Source of the DNA: Persicimonas caeni
Lineage (GTDB): Bacteria; Myxococcota_A; Bradymonadia; Bradymonadales; Bradymonadaceae
Assembly (NCBI RefSeq): GCF_006517175.1
Contig: NZ_CP041186.1
Coordinates: forward strand, 2,445,001 to 2,509,000
Direction of reading: 5' to 3'
DNA length: 64,000 nucleotides
In this document: one piece after another, positions 36,441 through 44,922 of the stretch
Layout: each line of letters opens with the position of its first letter
Numbering within the stretch: the stretch's first letter is position 1
Translations under genes and position numbers: made by a program
The notes under the pieces: generated by a model
The model's input: the letters and a program-made list of their open reading frames with translations, nothing else
What the model was told of the DNA's origin: nothing
Database searches by the model: none

Positions 36441-37472
36441 ATGGCTGACCTTGGTAGTATCGAGTCGATCGAATCCCTGGCCAAAGACATGCGTGTCGAA
36501 GACGGCCTCGTTCACGTGACCTTTCAGTCGAAAGGCAGCAACGAGGAGGTGCGCACCGTTGTGCCAGTTTTCCCCCAGAACCGCCCCAAAGCGGGCACCG
36601 AGACGAGCGTTGAAGAACCGTTTGTCTTCAGCGTCGTTCGCTCGGCCAATGGGCTAGTTCGCAACTTGCTGGGCTACACAGCCAGCGTGAGCGCAGCTAC
36701 CACCGCCATTGACTCGGCGCTCGACGAGGAGGAGGGCGAGGCGCCGAAGAACGACGGCGGCGCGCCGACCGTCACCAGCGTCGACGAGCTGAGCGCCGAG
36801 CAGCGCGAGGACGTGCTGTACCGCGCCTTCGAACGCATCATGTTCCACTTTGCGTGGGACCCCGCCAACGAAGAGTGGGTCATCGTGCACGAAGCGCGCG
36901 GGCTGGGAAGCGAGCTGCAGCGCCAGCTCAAGCTCGCCCCGCTCGAGTCGCCCGAAGACCGCGAACTGGTCACCCGCATGATGCTCGACGTGGCCACCGC
37001 CGACGACGAGTTGAGCGAGGCCGAAGAAGAGGTCCTGCTCGACTTTATCGACCGCGACCAGATCCAGAACGCTCGCCCCGGCGAGCGCGGACGCGTCTCC
37101 CAAAACGACCTTCGTCGTGCCAGCACCGGCCAATCGCGCGAGACGCTCTACATGCTCGCCTGCGCCATCGCGCTGGCCGATCACAAGTTCGATCCCGAGG
37201 AGAGCGACCGCCTCGAGTTCTACGCCAAAGGACTCGGCCTCGAGGAACACCGCGCCGAAGAGCTGATGGAAGCTGCTCAGATGTTCTTCATCGAGCAGTA
37301 CATGGTCAGCCGCTTCGCCGAGACAGGCGAGCTCGACGAGGACGCCCGCGAGGAGGTCATCGAGTTGGCCAAGAAGATTGGGTACGACCCCGACTCGGCC
37401 GAATTTGCCTTCGAGCGGTATCGTCGCGTGCAGGATAGCGGCGGAGGATTCTCCTCTGGGCTCTCCTGGTAA
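36441..37472 (+). CDS. TerB-like domain protein
   Basis: The 343-residue cytoplasmic protein has an N-terminal region of about 110 residues that I do not recognise and a C-terminal all-helical part with TerB-like repeats. RELVTRMMLDVATADDELSE, AEEEVLLDFID and ETLYMLACAIALADHKFDPE, EESDRLEFYAKGLGL show the paired D-x5-E/EE metal-binding pattern of TerB/DjlA-type domains. TerB modules occur in tellurite and stress response and in conflict systems, often near membranes or chaperones. It follows the GHKL-like gene in the same direction. A 12-base-pair hairpin lies 13 bases after its stop. Confidence 0.75.
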   Translation: MADLGSIESIESLAKDMRVEDGLVHVTFQSKGSNEEVRTVVPVFPQNRPKAGTETSVEEPFVFSVVRSANGLVRNLLGYTASVSAATTAIDSALDEEEGEAPKNDGGAPTVTSVDELSAEQREDVLYRAFERIMFHFAWDPANEEWVIVHEARGLGSELQRQLKLAPLESPEDRELVTRMMLDVATADDELSEAEEEVLLDFIDRDQIQNARPGERGRVSQNDLRRASTGQSRETLYMLACAIALADHKFDPEESDRLEFYAKGLGLEEHRAEELMEAAQMFFIEQYMVSRFAETGELDEDAREEVIELAKKIGYDPDSAEFAFERYRRVQDSGGGFSSGLSW

Positions 37473-37485
37473 CGGCAGAGGATCA

Positions 37486-37515
37486 AGGGTCGAGTGGCTC
37501 GAACCACTCGACCCT
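37486..37515 (+). terminator. Strong hairpin after the TerB-like gene
   Basis: A perfect 12-base-pair stem (AGGGTCGAGTGG/CCACTCGACCCT) with a 6-base loop (CTCGAA) lies just past the stop at 37472 and 34 bases before pyruvate carboxylase. It is followed by a C-rich run, not a T-tract, so termination is less certain than for a classical intrinsic terminator. Confidence 0.5.
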
Positions 37516-37549
37516 CCCTCCCCCCTACAATCAGACAAAGCGGTAAAGA

Positions 37550-40500
37550 ATGGCTGGGACGATCAAGAATATTCTCTGCGCCAACCGCGGTGAGATCGCG
37601 ATTCGTATCTTCCGCGCCTGCACCGAGCTGGGCATCCAGACGACGGCCATTTACAGCTGGGAAGACCGGCTGGCGATCCATCGCTACAAGGCCGATCGCG
37701 CGTATTTGGTCGGCCAAAAGGGTGAGCCGGTCGCCGCTTATTTGGACGGCGACGCCATCATCGAGCTGGCGCTCGACAAGGGTGTCGACGCCATCCACCC
37801 CGGCTACGGCTTCTTGAGCGAGAACGCCGACTTCGCCCAGAAGGTCATCGACGCCGGCTTGGTCTGGATCGGCCCGCCGCCCGAGGTGATGCGCGAGCTG
37901 GGAGACAAGGTTTCGGCCCGCAAAGTCGCCAAGCGCGCCAACGTCCCGGTGGTGCCGGGCACCGACGGCGCGGTCGACTCGCTCGACGACGCCCTCGAAT
38001 TTGCCGAGGAGTTCGGCTTCCCGCTGCTCATCAAGGCCGCCCACGGCGGCGGCGGACGCGGCATGCGCGTGGTCCAAGACGGCAGCGAGCTTCGCGAGGC
38101 GTTCCAGAATGCGCGCAGCGAGGCCAAAGCCGCCTTCGGCAGCCCGGAAGTCTTCATCGAGCGCTACATCGACAAGCCGCGCCACATCGAGGTGCAGCTT
38201 TTGGGTGATACGCACGGCAATCGCGTCCACCTCTTCGAGCGCGACTGCTCCATCCAGCGCCGCCTCCAAAAGATCGTCGAGATCGCCCCGGCCCCCAACC
38301 TGCCCGCCGAGGTGCGCGACCAGCTCACCGAGTACGCGCTCCGACTGGCCGACGCGGTCGACTATTCGAGCGTGGGCACCGCCGAATTCTTGGTCGAGCA
38401 GCGTGACGGCGAGACCAATATTTACTTCATCGAGGTCAACACCCGCATCCAGGTCGAGCATACCGTCACCGAGATGGTCACCGGGCGAGACCTCATCAAG
38501 GCGATGATTCGTGTCGCCGAGGGATACCGGCTCGACGACGACGTCATCGACATCCACGGCCAAGACGATATCGGCGTCAACGGGTTTGCGGTGCAGGGCC
38601 GCGTCACCACCGAGGATCCCGAGAATAACTTCATGCCGGACACCGGCCGCATCATCACCTACCGGTCGGCCGCCGGTTTTGGCATCCGGCTCGACGCCAG
38701 CGTCGGCGGCACCAACACCGAGGTGCTCCCCTACTACGACAGCCTGCTCGTCAAGGTGTCGGCCTGGGGGCGTGACCTGGCCGACTCGACCCACCGCCTC
38801 CACCGCAGCCTGGCCGAGTTCCGCGTGCGCGGGGTCAAGACGAATATCCCGTTTTTGCAAAACGTCATTCGCCACCCGGTCTTCCAGAGCGGAAACACGC
38901 ACACGCGCTTCGTCGACGAGACCGAAGAGCTGTACCGCTATCCGGAGCGTCGCGACCGCGGCACCAAGGCGCTGCGGGCCATCGGCGACATCACCGTCAA
39001 CGGCCCTCCCGGCACCGAACAGCGCCTCGAGCGGCCCGAGCCGCTCATCGTGCCCACGCCGCCCAAGCCCCCCAAAGGGGCCGAGATCCCCGAGTCGCCG
39101 GCCTACAAGGTCTTTCGCGAGGACGGTGCTCAGGGCCTGAGCCGCTGGATTCGCGACCACGACAAGCTGTTGATCACCGACACGACCTTCCGCGACGCGC
39201 ACCAGTCGCTCCTGGCGACCCGCGTACGGACGCGCGACCTGCTCGACGTCGCCGAGCAGACGGCGTGGGCGATGCCCAATATCTTCTCGTGTGAGATGTG
39301 GGGCGGCGCGACCTTCGACGTGTGCATGCGCTTCCTCAAAGAAGACCCGTGGGAGCGGCTGAGCCGCCTTCGCGAGAAGATGCCCGGCACGCTCTTCCAG
39401 ATGCTTCTTCGCGGGGCGAACGCCGTCGGCTACACCAACTACCCCGACAACGTCGTCGAGGCGTTCGTCGAGGAGGCGGCCGACGCCGGCATCGACATCT
39501 TCCGCATCTTCGACGCGCTCAACTACGTGCCCAACATGGAGTTGGCGATCGAAGAGGTGAACAAGGCCGGCAAGATCGCCGAGGCGTCGATTTGCTACAC
39601 CGGCGACGTCGCCGATCCCGACGAGGACAAGTACACCGTCGACTACTACGTCGACCTGGCCAAGCGCCTCGAAGCGTGCGGCGCGCATATCCTGAACATC
39701 AAGGACATGGCCGGGCTCTTGAAGCCCTACTCGGCCAAGATCCTCATCGGGGCGCTCAAAGACGCCGTCGATCTGCCGATTCACCTGCACACCCACGACA
39801 CCTCCGGAAACGGCGTGGCCATGTACCTGATGGCCGCCGAGGCGGGCGTCGACGTGGTCGACTGCGCCCTGTCGAGCGTCGCTGGGCTGACCAGTCAGCC
39901 GTCGCTCAACGCGATCGTGACCGCCATGAAGGGCCAGCCGCACGCTCCCGAGTTGCCGGTCGACAAGCTCCAAGAGCTCGCCGATCACTGGGAGCTTCTG
40001 CGCGAGATCTACCACCCGTTCGAATCGGGCCTGAAATCGGGCACCACCGACGTCTACTACCACGAGATTCCGGGCGGTCAGTACTCGAACCTGCGCCCGC
40101 GGGCGATCCAGCTCGGCCTGGGCGACCAGTGGGAGCGCATCACGCGCACCTACCACGAGGTCGACCAGGCGCTCGGACGCCTGGTCAAGGTGACCCCGAC
40201 GAGTAAGGTCGTCGCCGACTTTGCGATGTTTTTGGTGCGAAACGACATGACCGTCGAAGACGTCTTCGCCATGCACGAGCGCGGCGAGGAGGTCGACTTT
40301 CCGCAGTCGGTCGTCGACTTCTTCATGGGTCGACTCGGCCAGCCCTACGGCGGGTTCCCCGAAGAGCTCCAAAAGATCGTCACCCGCGGCAAAGAGCCGA
40401 TCACCGACCGCGCCGGCCAACACCTCGACGACTACGATTGGGAGGCGCACGCCGCCGACCTCGAGGAGCTGCTGGGGCGCACGCCGACCCGCCGCGAGGA

Positions 40501-41017
40501 GATCTCGTACGCGCTCTACCCGAAGGTGTTCACCGAGCTGGCCCAATCGATCGAAGAGTTCGGCGAGTTCCGCATCCTCGACACCGTCTCCTTTTTGTAC
40601 GGCATGAAGCCGGGCGAAGAGACCCTGGTCGACATCGAGGAGGGCAAGACGCTGGTCATCAAGCTGTTGACCATCGGCCCCCTCGAAGAGGACGGCACGC
40701 GCACGATCTACTTCGAGCTCAACGGTCAGCCACGCGAAGTCACCGTGGTCGACCAGTCCGCCGAGCTCGCCGTGGCCGCACGCCCCAAGGCCGACCGCAC
40801 CAACCCCGACCACGTCGGCGCGTCGATGAAGGGCAAGGTCATCGCCGTGGCGGTCTCCGAGGGCGACACGGTCGAAAAGGGCCAGGTGTTGCTGACCACC
40901 GAGGCGATGAAGATGGAGACCAACGTCACCGCGCCCAAGGACGGTACGGTGAGTCGCCTGGAAGTACGCGCCGGCGATGGGGTCGACTCGGGCGATTTGG
41001 TGGCAATCATCGAATAG
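37550..41017 (+). CDS. pyc: Pyruvate carboxylase
   Basis: The 1155-residue single-chain enzyme has all expected domains. Biotin carboxylase (1-450) shows ILCANRGEIAIRIFRAC, the ATP loop AAHGGGGRGMRVV and FERDCSIQRR, with EVNTRIQVEHTVTE. The carboxyltransferase TIM barrel (about 535-830) shows DTTFRDAHQSLLATRVRT and LHTHDTSGNGVAMYL, with the metal-binding residues. A tetramerisation region follows, then a C-terminal biotinyl domain whose TEAMKMETNV carries the biotinylated Lys. It makes oxaloacetate from pyruvate, an anaplerotic step. Length matches the family. The usual EVNPR reads EVNTR, a minor variant. Confidence 0.97.
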   Translation: MAGTIKNILCANRGEIAIRIFRACTELGIQTTAIYSWEDRLAIHRYKADRAYLVGQKGEPVAAYLDGDAIIELALDKGVDAIHPGYGFLSENADFAQKVIDAGLVWIGPPPEVMRELGDKVSARKVAKRANVPVVPGTDGAVDSLDDALEFAEEFGFPLLIKAAHGGGGRGMRVVQDGSELREAFQNARSEAKAAFGSPEVFIERYIDKPRHIEVQLLGDTHGNRVHLFERDCSIQRRLQKIVEIAPAPNLPAEVRDQLTEYALRLADAVDYSSVGTAEFLVEQRDGETNIYFIEVNTRIQVEHTVTEMVTGRDLIKAMIRVAEGYRLDDDVIDIHGQDDIGVNGFAVQGRVTTEDPENNFMPDTGRIITYRSAAGFGIRLDASVGGTNTEVLPYYDSLLVKVSAWGRDLADSTHRLHRSLAEFRVRGVKTNIPFLQNVIRHPVFQSGNTHTRFVDETEELYRYPERRDRGTKALRAIGDITVNGPPGTEQRLERPEPLIVPTPPKPPKGAEIPESPAYKVFREDGAQGLSRWIRDHDKLLITDTTFRDAHQSLLATRVRTRDLLDVAEQTAWAMPNIFSCEMWGGATFDVCMRFLKEDPWERLSRLREKMPGTLFQMLLRGANAVGYTNYPDNVVEAFVEEAADAGIDIFRIFDALNYVPNMELAIEEVNKAGKIAEASICYTGDVADPDEDKYTVDYYVDLAKRLEACGAHILNIKDMAGLLKPYSAKILIGALKDAVDLPIHLHTHDTSGNGVAMYLMAAEAGVDVVDCALSSVAGLTSQPSLNAIVTAMKGQPHAPELPVDKLQELADHWELLREIYHPFESGLKSGTTDVYYHEIPGGQYSNLRPRAIQLGLGDQWERITRTYHEVDQALGRLVKVTPTSKVVADFAMFLVRNDMTVEDVFAMHERGEEVDFPQSVVDFFMGRLGQPYGGFPEELQKIVTRGKEPITDRAGQHLDDYDWEAHAADLEELLGRTPTRREEISYALYPKVFTELAQSIEEFGEFRILDTVSFLYGMKPGEETLVDIEEGKTLVIKLLTIGPLEEDGTRTIYFELNGQPREVTVVDQSAELAVAARPKADRTNPDHVGASMKGKVIAVAVSEGDTVEKGQVLLTTEAMKMETNVTAPKDGTVSRLEVRAGDGVDSGDLVAIIE

Positions 41018-41078
41018 ACGTCGGTCATTTTTCGACCAACGTTCGGCAATTGCCACGTCGTCCACCCGGGATCGACCG

Positions 41079-41990
41079 ATGAAACACCTTCGGACCAACG
41101 AGTTCGACTTTCACCCCGGCCACATGGCCACCACGTGGCGGCCGGGCTACCCGCTGAGCCTGCGCAAGCCTCAGGGCGTGTTGCGCATCGGGCACCTGAG
41201 TGACTTCCACTTCGGCAAGCCGACAGCAGACGGCGTCGACGCCGAGGATGCGGTTTGGCGCTGGATCGAAGATTTCGGCGAGGTCGGCGTCGATCTGCTC
41301 TTCGTCACCGGCGACCTCGTCGAGGAGCCCGACGATGAAGAACGGCTCCCCGCGGCCAAGGCGATGCTCGACAAGGCGCCCTTCCCTTACGTGGTCATCC
41401 CCGGCAACCACGACGTCTCCAACCCCGGCACGCCGGGAACCTTCGAGAAAATCTTCGGCCAATACCCGCGCCTCGAGCGCCACGGCGACCTCGAGATTGT
41501 CCTGCTCGACTCGATGCAGGGCCTGCCGCCCTCCGAGCGCAGCCTATACGACCGCATGGAAGCAGCCACCGGCAAGGCCTACTCGCGCGGCAAAGTGGGC
41601 CAAGCGCAACTCGACGACCTCGAAGGCCGCTTCGCCCACGAGGAGCCGCTCACGTACGGGCGCGTGATGCTCGTGCACCACCACCTGCGCCCCAACGCCC
41701 CGACTCGCCAGGGCTACCAACACCACCCCACCGAGCCGTGGGGTCTGATGGGCCCCCTCGAAGACGCCCACGACCTGATCGATTGGGCCTCCCAACACCG
41801 CGTGCGGGTGATCTTTCACGGCCACAAACACAATTTCTGGGATCCCTACGAGCCCCGCCCCGGCGTCATCGTGCTCAACAGCGGCACGTCGACGCGCGCC
41901 AAGGCCGACCGCCCTCGCCGGGCGCGCATCGTCGACCTCTTCGCGGCCGAGGATTCGATCGCGGTGCACGATTTGGAGTTGTCTATTTAG
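41079..41990 (+). CDS. Calcineurin-like metallophosphoesterase (Icc/CpdA type)
   Basis: The 303-residue protein has an intact set of metal motifs: HLSDFHFG (DxH), VTGDLVE (GD), IPGNHDVS (GNHD), LVHHHL and FHGHKHN (GHxH). This matches class III cyclic-nucleotide phosphodiesterase-like enzymes, but the substrate cannot be read from sequence. The start at 41079 (MKHLRTNEF) drops a non-conserved extension. It follows pyc by 61 bases. The stop codon lies inside the left arm of a family C repeat, so the last residues (LSI) are repeat-encoded. Confidence 0.85.
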   Translation: MKHLRTNEFDFHPGHMATTWRPGYPLSLRKPQGVLRIGHLSDFHFGKPTADGVDAEDAVWRWIEDFGEVGVDLLFVTGDLVEEPDDEERLPAAKAMLDKAPFPYVVIPGNHDVSNPGTPGTFEKIFGQYPRLERHGDLEIVLLDSMQGLPPSERSLYDRMEAATGKAYSRGKVGQAQLDDLEGRFAHEEPLTYGRVMLVHHHLRPNAPTRQGYQHHPTEPWGLMGPLEDAHDLIDWASQHRVRVIFHGHKHNFWDPYEPRPGVIVLNSGTSTRAKADRPRRARIVDLFAAEDSIAVHDLELSI

Positions 41991-42207
41991 GCGGACAAAC
42001 TACGATTTGAGGGTCGTGTGAATCACCTCTAACGCTGAATTGAGCGCTATTTGCGCGGACAAACTACGATTTGAGGGTCGTGTGAATCACCTCTAACGCT
42101 GAATTGAACGTCCCCCAAATTGTTGTTTGTCCGCGCAAATAGACCCTCAGCAATCTCAAACGCTGAATTGAACGTCCCCCAAGTTGTTGTTTGTCCGCTC
42201 AAATAGA
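41982..42207. repeat. Nested family C palindromes
   Basis: Left arms with GGACAAACTACGATTTGAGG occur at about 41991 and 42057. Right arms with CAAATTGTTGTTTGTCCGC and CAAGTTGTTGTTTGTCCGC occur at about 42118 and 42180. Inner segments share CGCTGAATTGA. The order left-left-right-right reads as one element inserted into or duplicated within another. It fills the gap between the phosphoesterase stop and the convergent glycosyltransferase stop. Confidence 0.88.
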
Positions 42208-42214
42208 CCCGACA

Positions 42215-43492
42215 TCATTTCCCCAACGCCTCGACGATTCGATAGGTGCCGAATTTGGGCAGGCGCATGAAGCCCGACCAGGCCGCGGCCGCCAAGGTGC
42301 CGTCGGAGAGCATTTCGGCGAGCCAGTCGCCGGCGTAGCGTGGGTCGCGTTGCTTCAAGCCGGCACCGGCCTCGACCGCCCAGCGGCGGTTGTAGCGCTC
42401 GTGGACGCCGACCGGCCACGAGAAGATCAGCGGAAGCCCGAGGGCGGCATAGAAGGTCATTTCGCTCGGCTTCGTCCACAAGATGTCGGTGTCTTGCAGG
42501 CGCTCGTTGAACCTGCGGTAGTAGGTCTCGAAGGTCGGCTCGTGCAAGATCTCGATGCTGCGGCCGAGTTCGGCGTCGAGTCCGGCGTCCGAGATCATCT
42601 GCTCGAATTTTTCGACGACCTCGGAGCGCACACCGGCGACCAATGTCAGCCGGAGATGGTCGAGCACGAGCAGGTGGCGAAGTCGGGGCAAGAAGGTCGC
42701 CACCAGCTCGACCTGCGCACCTGCTCCGCCCACCGCATACATCAACCGGGGCGACCGCCCCTGCTCCTCGTCGGGGAGCTCTCCCAAAAAATGCTCGAGC
42801 TCGTGGCTGTGGTAGTCGCGAAAGCGCCCCTTCGGGTCGAGGCGCACCAGCCGGCGCGCGAGGTTGTCTCGGAGCACGGGCAGGTCGGGGCCGCCCAAAA
42901 GCTCCGGGGGCAACGGAAAGCCCGTAAAATGGATATGCTCGCCGGGCACCCCGTACGACTCGAGCCGCCGGCGCGCTCGCTTCGAGGGCACGAGGTACTG
43001 AATGGCACTCCCCCGCGAGTTTTTTGGCGCCCACACCCGGTTGATATCGCTGTCGGTGACCACGCAGAAGACACGGCGGCAGCCGAATCTGTCGGCGATG
43101 ATCGCCGGCGAATAAAACGTGGTCAAAAGGGTCGCGCCGGTCTGGCGCAGCTTGGCCACCATTCCCTGACCGATACCTCCGTCGATGGCCCGCTCGAGCA
43201 GCCGCACGCCAAGCGTCGGCCGCGACAGGTCACGGTAGGGATGCAGGTGCGGGATATCGGTGACCTGATTGAGGGCGAACCGAAGGGGCACACCGACCAC
43301 AGGAAGCTGCGAGATGCGCGAAGTCGCCTCGTAAACATGGCGCGTCTTCTCCCACGCCTTCTGCTCCTCAGCGTCGGCCAACGGCGCCTCATCCACGTGA
43401 AACACTTCGGTGCGCAGCTGATCGGCCAGTGGGTACGCCGCGCGCAGGTGGCCGTAGCCCATTTCGATCGATACGACGTTCACTTCTGTCAT
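42215..43492 (-). CDS. GT-B glycosyltransferase-like protein (MGDG synthase/MurG-like)
   Basis: The 425-residue protein starts with VSIEMGYGHLRAAYPLADQL, the Gly/His loop typical of MurG and monogalactosyldiacylglycerol-synthase-like GT-B enzymes. LTTFYSPAIIADRFGC, VPSKRARRRLESYGV and HFTGFPLP follow in the N-terminal half. A C-terminal nucleotide-sugar region has MYAVGGAGAQVELVATFL and ILWTKPSEMTFYAALGLPL, then WPVGVHERYNRRWAV. The acceptor is unknown. Next to a ceramide-glucosyltransferase-like gene, a lipid acceptor is a reasonable guess. It has AAGG upstream of ATG 43492 and is convergent with the phosphoesterase at 41990. Confidence 0.75.
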   Translation of the reverse strand: MTEVNVVSIEMGYGHLRAAYPLADQLRTEVFHVDEAPLADAEEQKAWEKTRHVYEATSRISQLPVVGVPLRFALNQVTDIPHLHPYRDLSRPTLGVRLLERAIDGGIGQGMVAKLRQTGATLLTTFYSPAIIADRFGCRRVFCVVTDSDINRVWAPKNSRGSAIQYLVPSKRARRRLESYGVPGEHIHFTGFPLPPELLGGPDLPVLRDNLARRLVRLDPKGRFRDYHSHELEHFLGELPDEEQGRSPRLMYAVGGAGAQVELVATFLPRLRHLLVLDHLRLTLVAGVRSEVVEKFEQMISDAGLDAELGRSIEILHEPTFETYYRRFNERLQDTDILWTKPSEMTFYAALGLPLIFSWPVGVHERYNRRWAVEAGAGLKQRDPRYAGDWLAEMLSDGTLAAAAWSGFMRLPKFGTYRIVEALGK

Positions 43493-43517
43493 TGGTAAGC
43501 CTTGCAGGTGGATTGAA

Positions 43518-43604
43518 CCGCCAAGGTCGCGAGGAACGCCAAGGACGCTAGACAGACCCTCTTGGCCGTCCTTGCTTCCTTTGCTTGCTTTGCGTCCTTA
43601 GCGG
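43518..43604. repeat. Palindromic repeat of AAGGACGC units
   Basis: CCGCCAAGGTCGCGAGGAAC, then GCCAAGGACGC, pairs imperfectly with GCAAAGCAAGCAAAGGAAGC-type sequence on the other strand (plus-strand right part GTCCTTGCTTCC then GCGTCCTTAGCGG). It lies between the two glycosyltransferase genes and resembles the GCCAAGGACGC intergenic repeats found in many bacteria. Confidence 0.65.
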
Positions 43605-43616
43605 CCATTGTCGAGC

Positions 43617-44813
43617 TCAAGCAACTTCATCGAAACCGAGCGGCTCGAGCGCCGGCTCCTCGTGCAGCGGGCGCACCCGCGAGCCCTCGTCGATGATGAA
43701 CTTGTTGCCGCGCCAGATGACCACGCGTTTGACCGCGGCGACGGACCATAGCAAGAAGACGACCAGGTCCTTGATCGGGGCGACGAGCATACCGCGCCAA
43801 CCGATGGAGTCGCCGCGCAGACGGCGGTTGAGAAGGTCGTCCGAGAGCACCTTGAGCACCACGGTGCCGAGCGCTGCTGCTGCGAGCACAGGGGTCAAGG
43901 TACCCGCCGCGGCGCCCAGGGCAACGGCGGCGGCGACAAAGGGCACCGGGTACAGCAGCGGCTCGGCGAAGAAGGCGGGTGGGTTGATGCGTCGGCGAAG
44001 CTGCGCCCAGCGCACGTGGCGGTTGCTGAAGCGCTCGAAGGTCCAATCGACGTTGACCGTCGGCAGCACGTGCGAGGAGAGGGCCACCTTGTGGCCGGCC
44101 TTGTGAAACCAATTCCCAAGCACGTAGTCCTCGGCGAGGATGTCGGCCACGGCATGCCAGCCGCCGAGCTCTTCGAGGTGCCTTTTGCGAAAGAGCATCG
44201 ACTTTCCAATCACACATGGATGACCCACGAGGTCGGCTGCGCAGATCACCGAAGCGACGAACGAGTTCAGGTGCAGGTTCTCGAACAGGGCGCCAGTGGA
44301 GCGCTCGCCGACGCCGACGAGCACGTTCGACACCAGCCCCACGCCCTCCTGGGCGAGCTCGGCGGCGATGTCGCGCAGGTACGAGGGGCCGGGACGCACA
44401 TTCGAATCAGAGATGAGGATCTGTTCGTATGTAGCGTACTGAGAGAGGACGGCCAGGTTGCTGACTTTCGGGTTGAGGCCCAGCGTCTGGTCACACACAT
44501 GCACGCGAATGTCGACACCGGGGTAGGCGCGCTGAAAACGTCTGGCCACAGTCAGCGCCGGGTCGAGCGGGTCGGCGGCGCCCAGCACAATCTCGAATTC
44601 GGGGTGGTCTTGCTCGGCCAAGGCGACCAAGTTCTCCCACAACTCGTCGTCGACTCCCTTGAGCGGCTTGAGCACCGATATCGGCATCGGCCGGTCGCTC
44701 TCGGGCGGCTTTCGTGAAGCCTTGATATGAACGGCAAGGTGAACGAGCAGCGTCAGCACCAGTGACGCTGCGGCGAATAAGACGGTCGAGGCGATAAGTA
44801 CTTGAAGTACCAT
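43617..44813 (-). CDS. Ceramide-glucosyltransferase-like GT21 membrane enzyme
   Basis: The 398-residue protein has an N-terminal transmembrane helix (VLIASTVLFAAASLVLTLLV), a GT-A domain and three or four C-terminal hydrophobic segments. Motifs match glucosylceramide synthases: PISVLKPLKGVDDELWENL, DSNVRPGPSYL, LAEDYVLG and the RHVRWAQLRR variant of (R/Q)xxRW. It would transfer a hexose from a nucleotide sugar to a ceramide-type or similar lipid on the cytoplasmic face. AAGGAGG lies five bases before ATG 44813 but is buried in a 10-base-pair hairpin, hinting at translational control. HpnI-type hopanoid transferases are a related alternative. Confidence 0.8.
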   Translation of the reverse strand: MVLQVLIASTVLFAAASLVLTLLVHLAVHIKASRKPPESDRPMPISVLKPLKGVDDELWENLVALAEQDHPEFEIVLGAADPLDPALTVARRFQRAYPGVDIRVHVCDQTLGLNPKVSNLAVLSQYATYEQILISDSNVRPGPSYLRDIAAELAQEGVGLVSNVLVGVGERSTGALFENLHLNSFVASVICAADLVGHPCVIGKSMLFRKRHLEELGGWHAVADILAEDYVLGNWFHKAGHKVALSSHVLPTVNVDWTFERFSNRHVRWAQLRRRINPPAFFAEPLLYPVPFVAAAVALGAAAGTLTPVLAAAALGTVVLKVLSDDLLNRRLRGDSIGWRGMLVAPIKDLVVFLLWSVAAVKRVVIWRGNKFIIDEGSRVRPLHEEPALEPLGFDEVA

Positions 44814-44841
44814 AGGTCCCTCCTTGGGTTTGGAGGGACCT
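44814..44841 (-). promoter_or_regulatory. Hairpin sequestering the ribosome binding site of the GT21 gene
   Basis: In the mRNA, AGGTCCCTCC pairs perfectly with GGAGGGACCT across an 8-base loop (AAACCCAA). The second arm contains the ribosome binding site, and the start AUG follows it directly. This is the geometry of RNA thermometers and other translational switches. No ligand-binding aptamer is visible. Confidence 0.7.
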
Positions 44842-44922
44842 TAGAAGGGCCAAGTGACCGTAAGATGGCGCATCTGTGAAAGATGTTGCGCCGGCGGTGA
44901 CGCCTTGTGGAAGCGGCGAGCG

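Noticed and set aside
37277-41098. 1273-codon open frame on the minus strand opposite pyruvate carboxylase
   Set aside because: It is a high-GC shadow frame; the plus strand encodes a full canonical pyruvate carboxylase and the antisense product has no recognisable motif.
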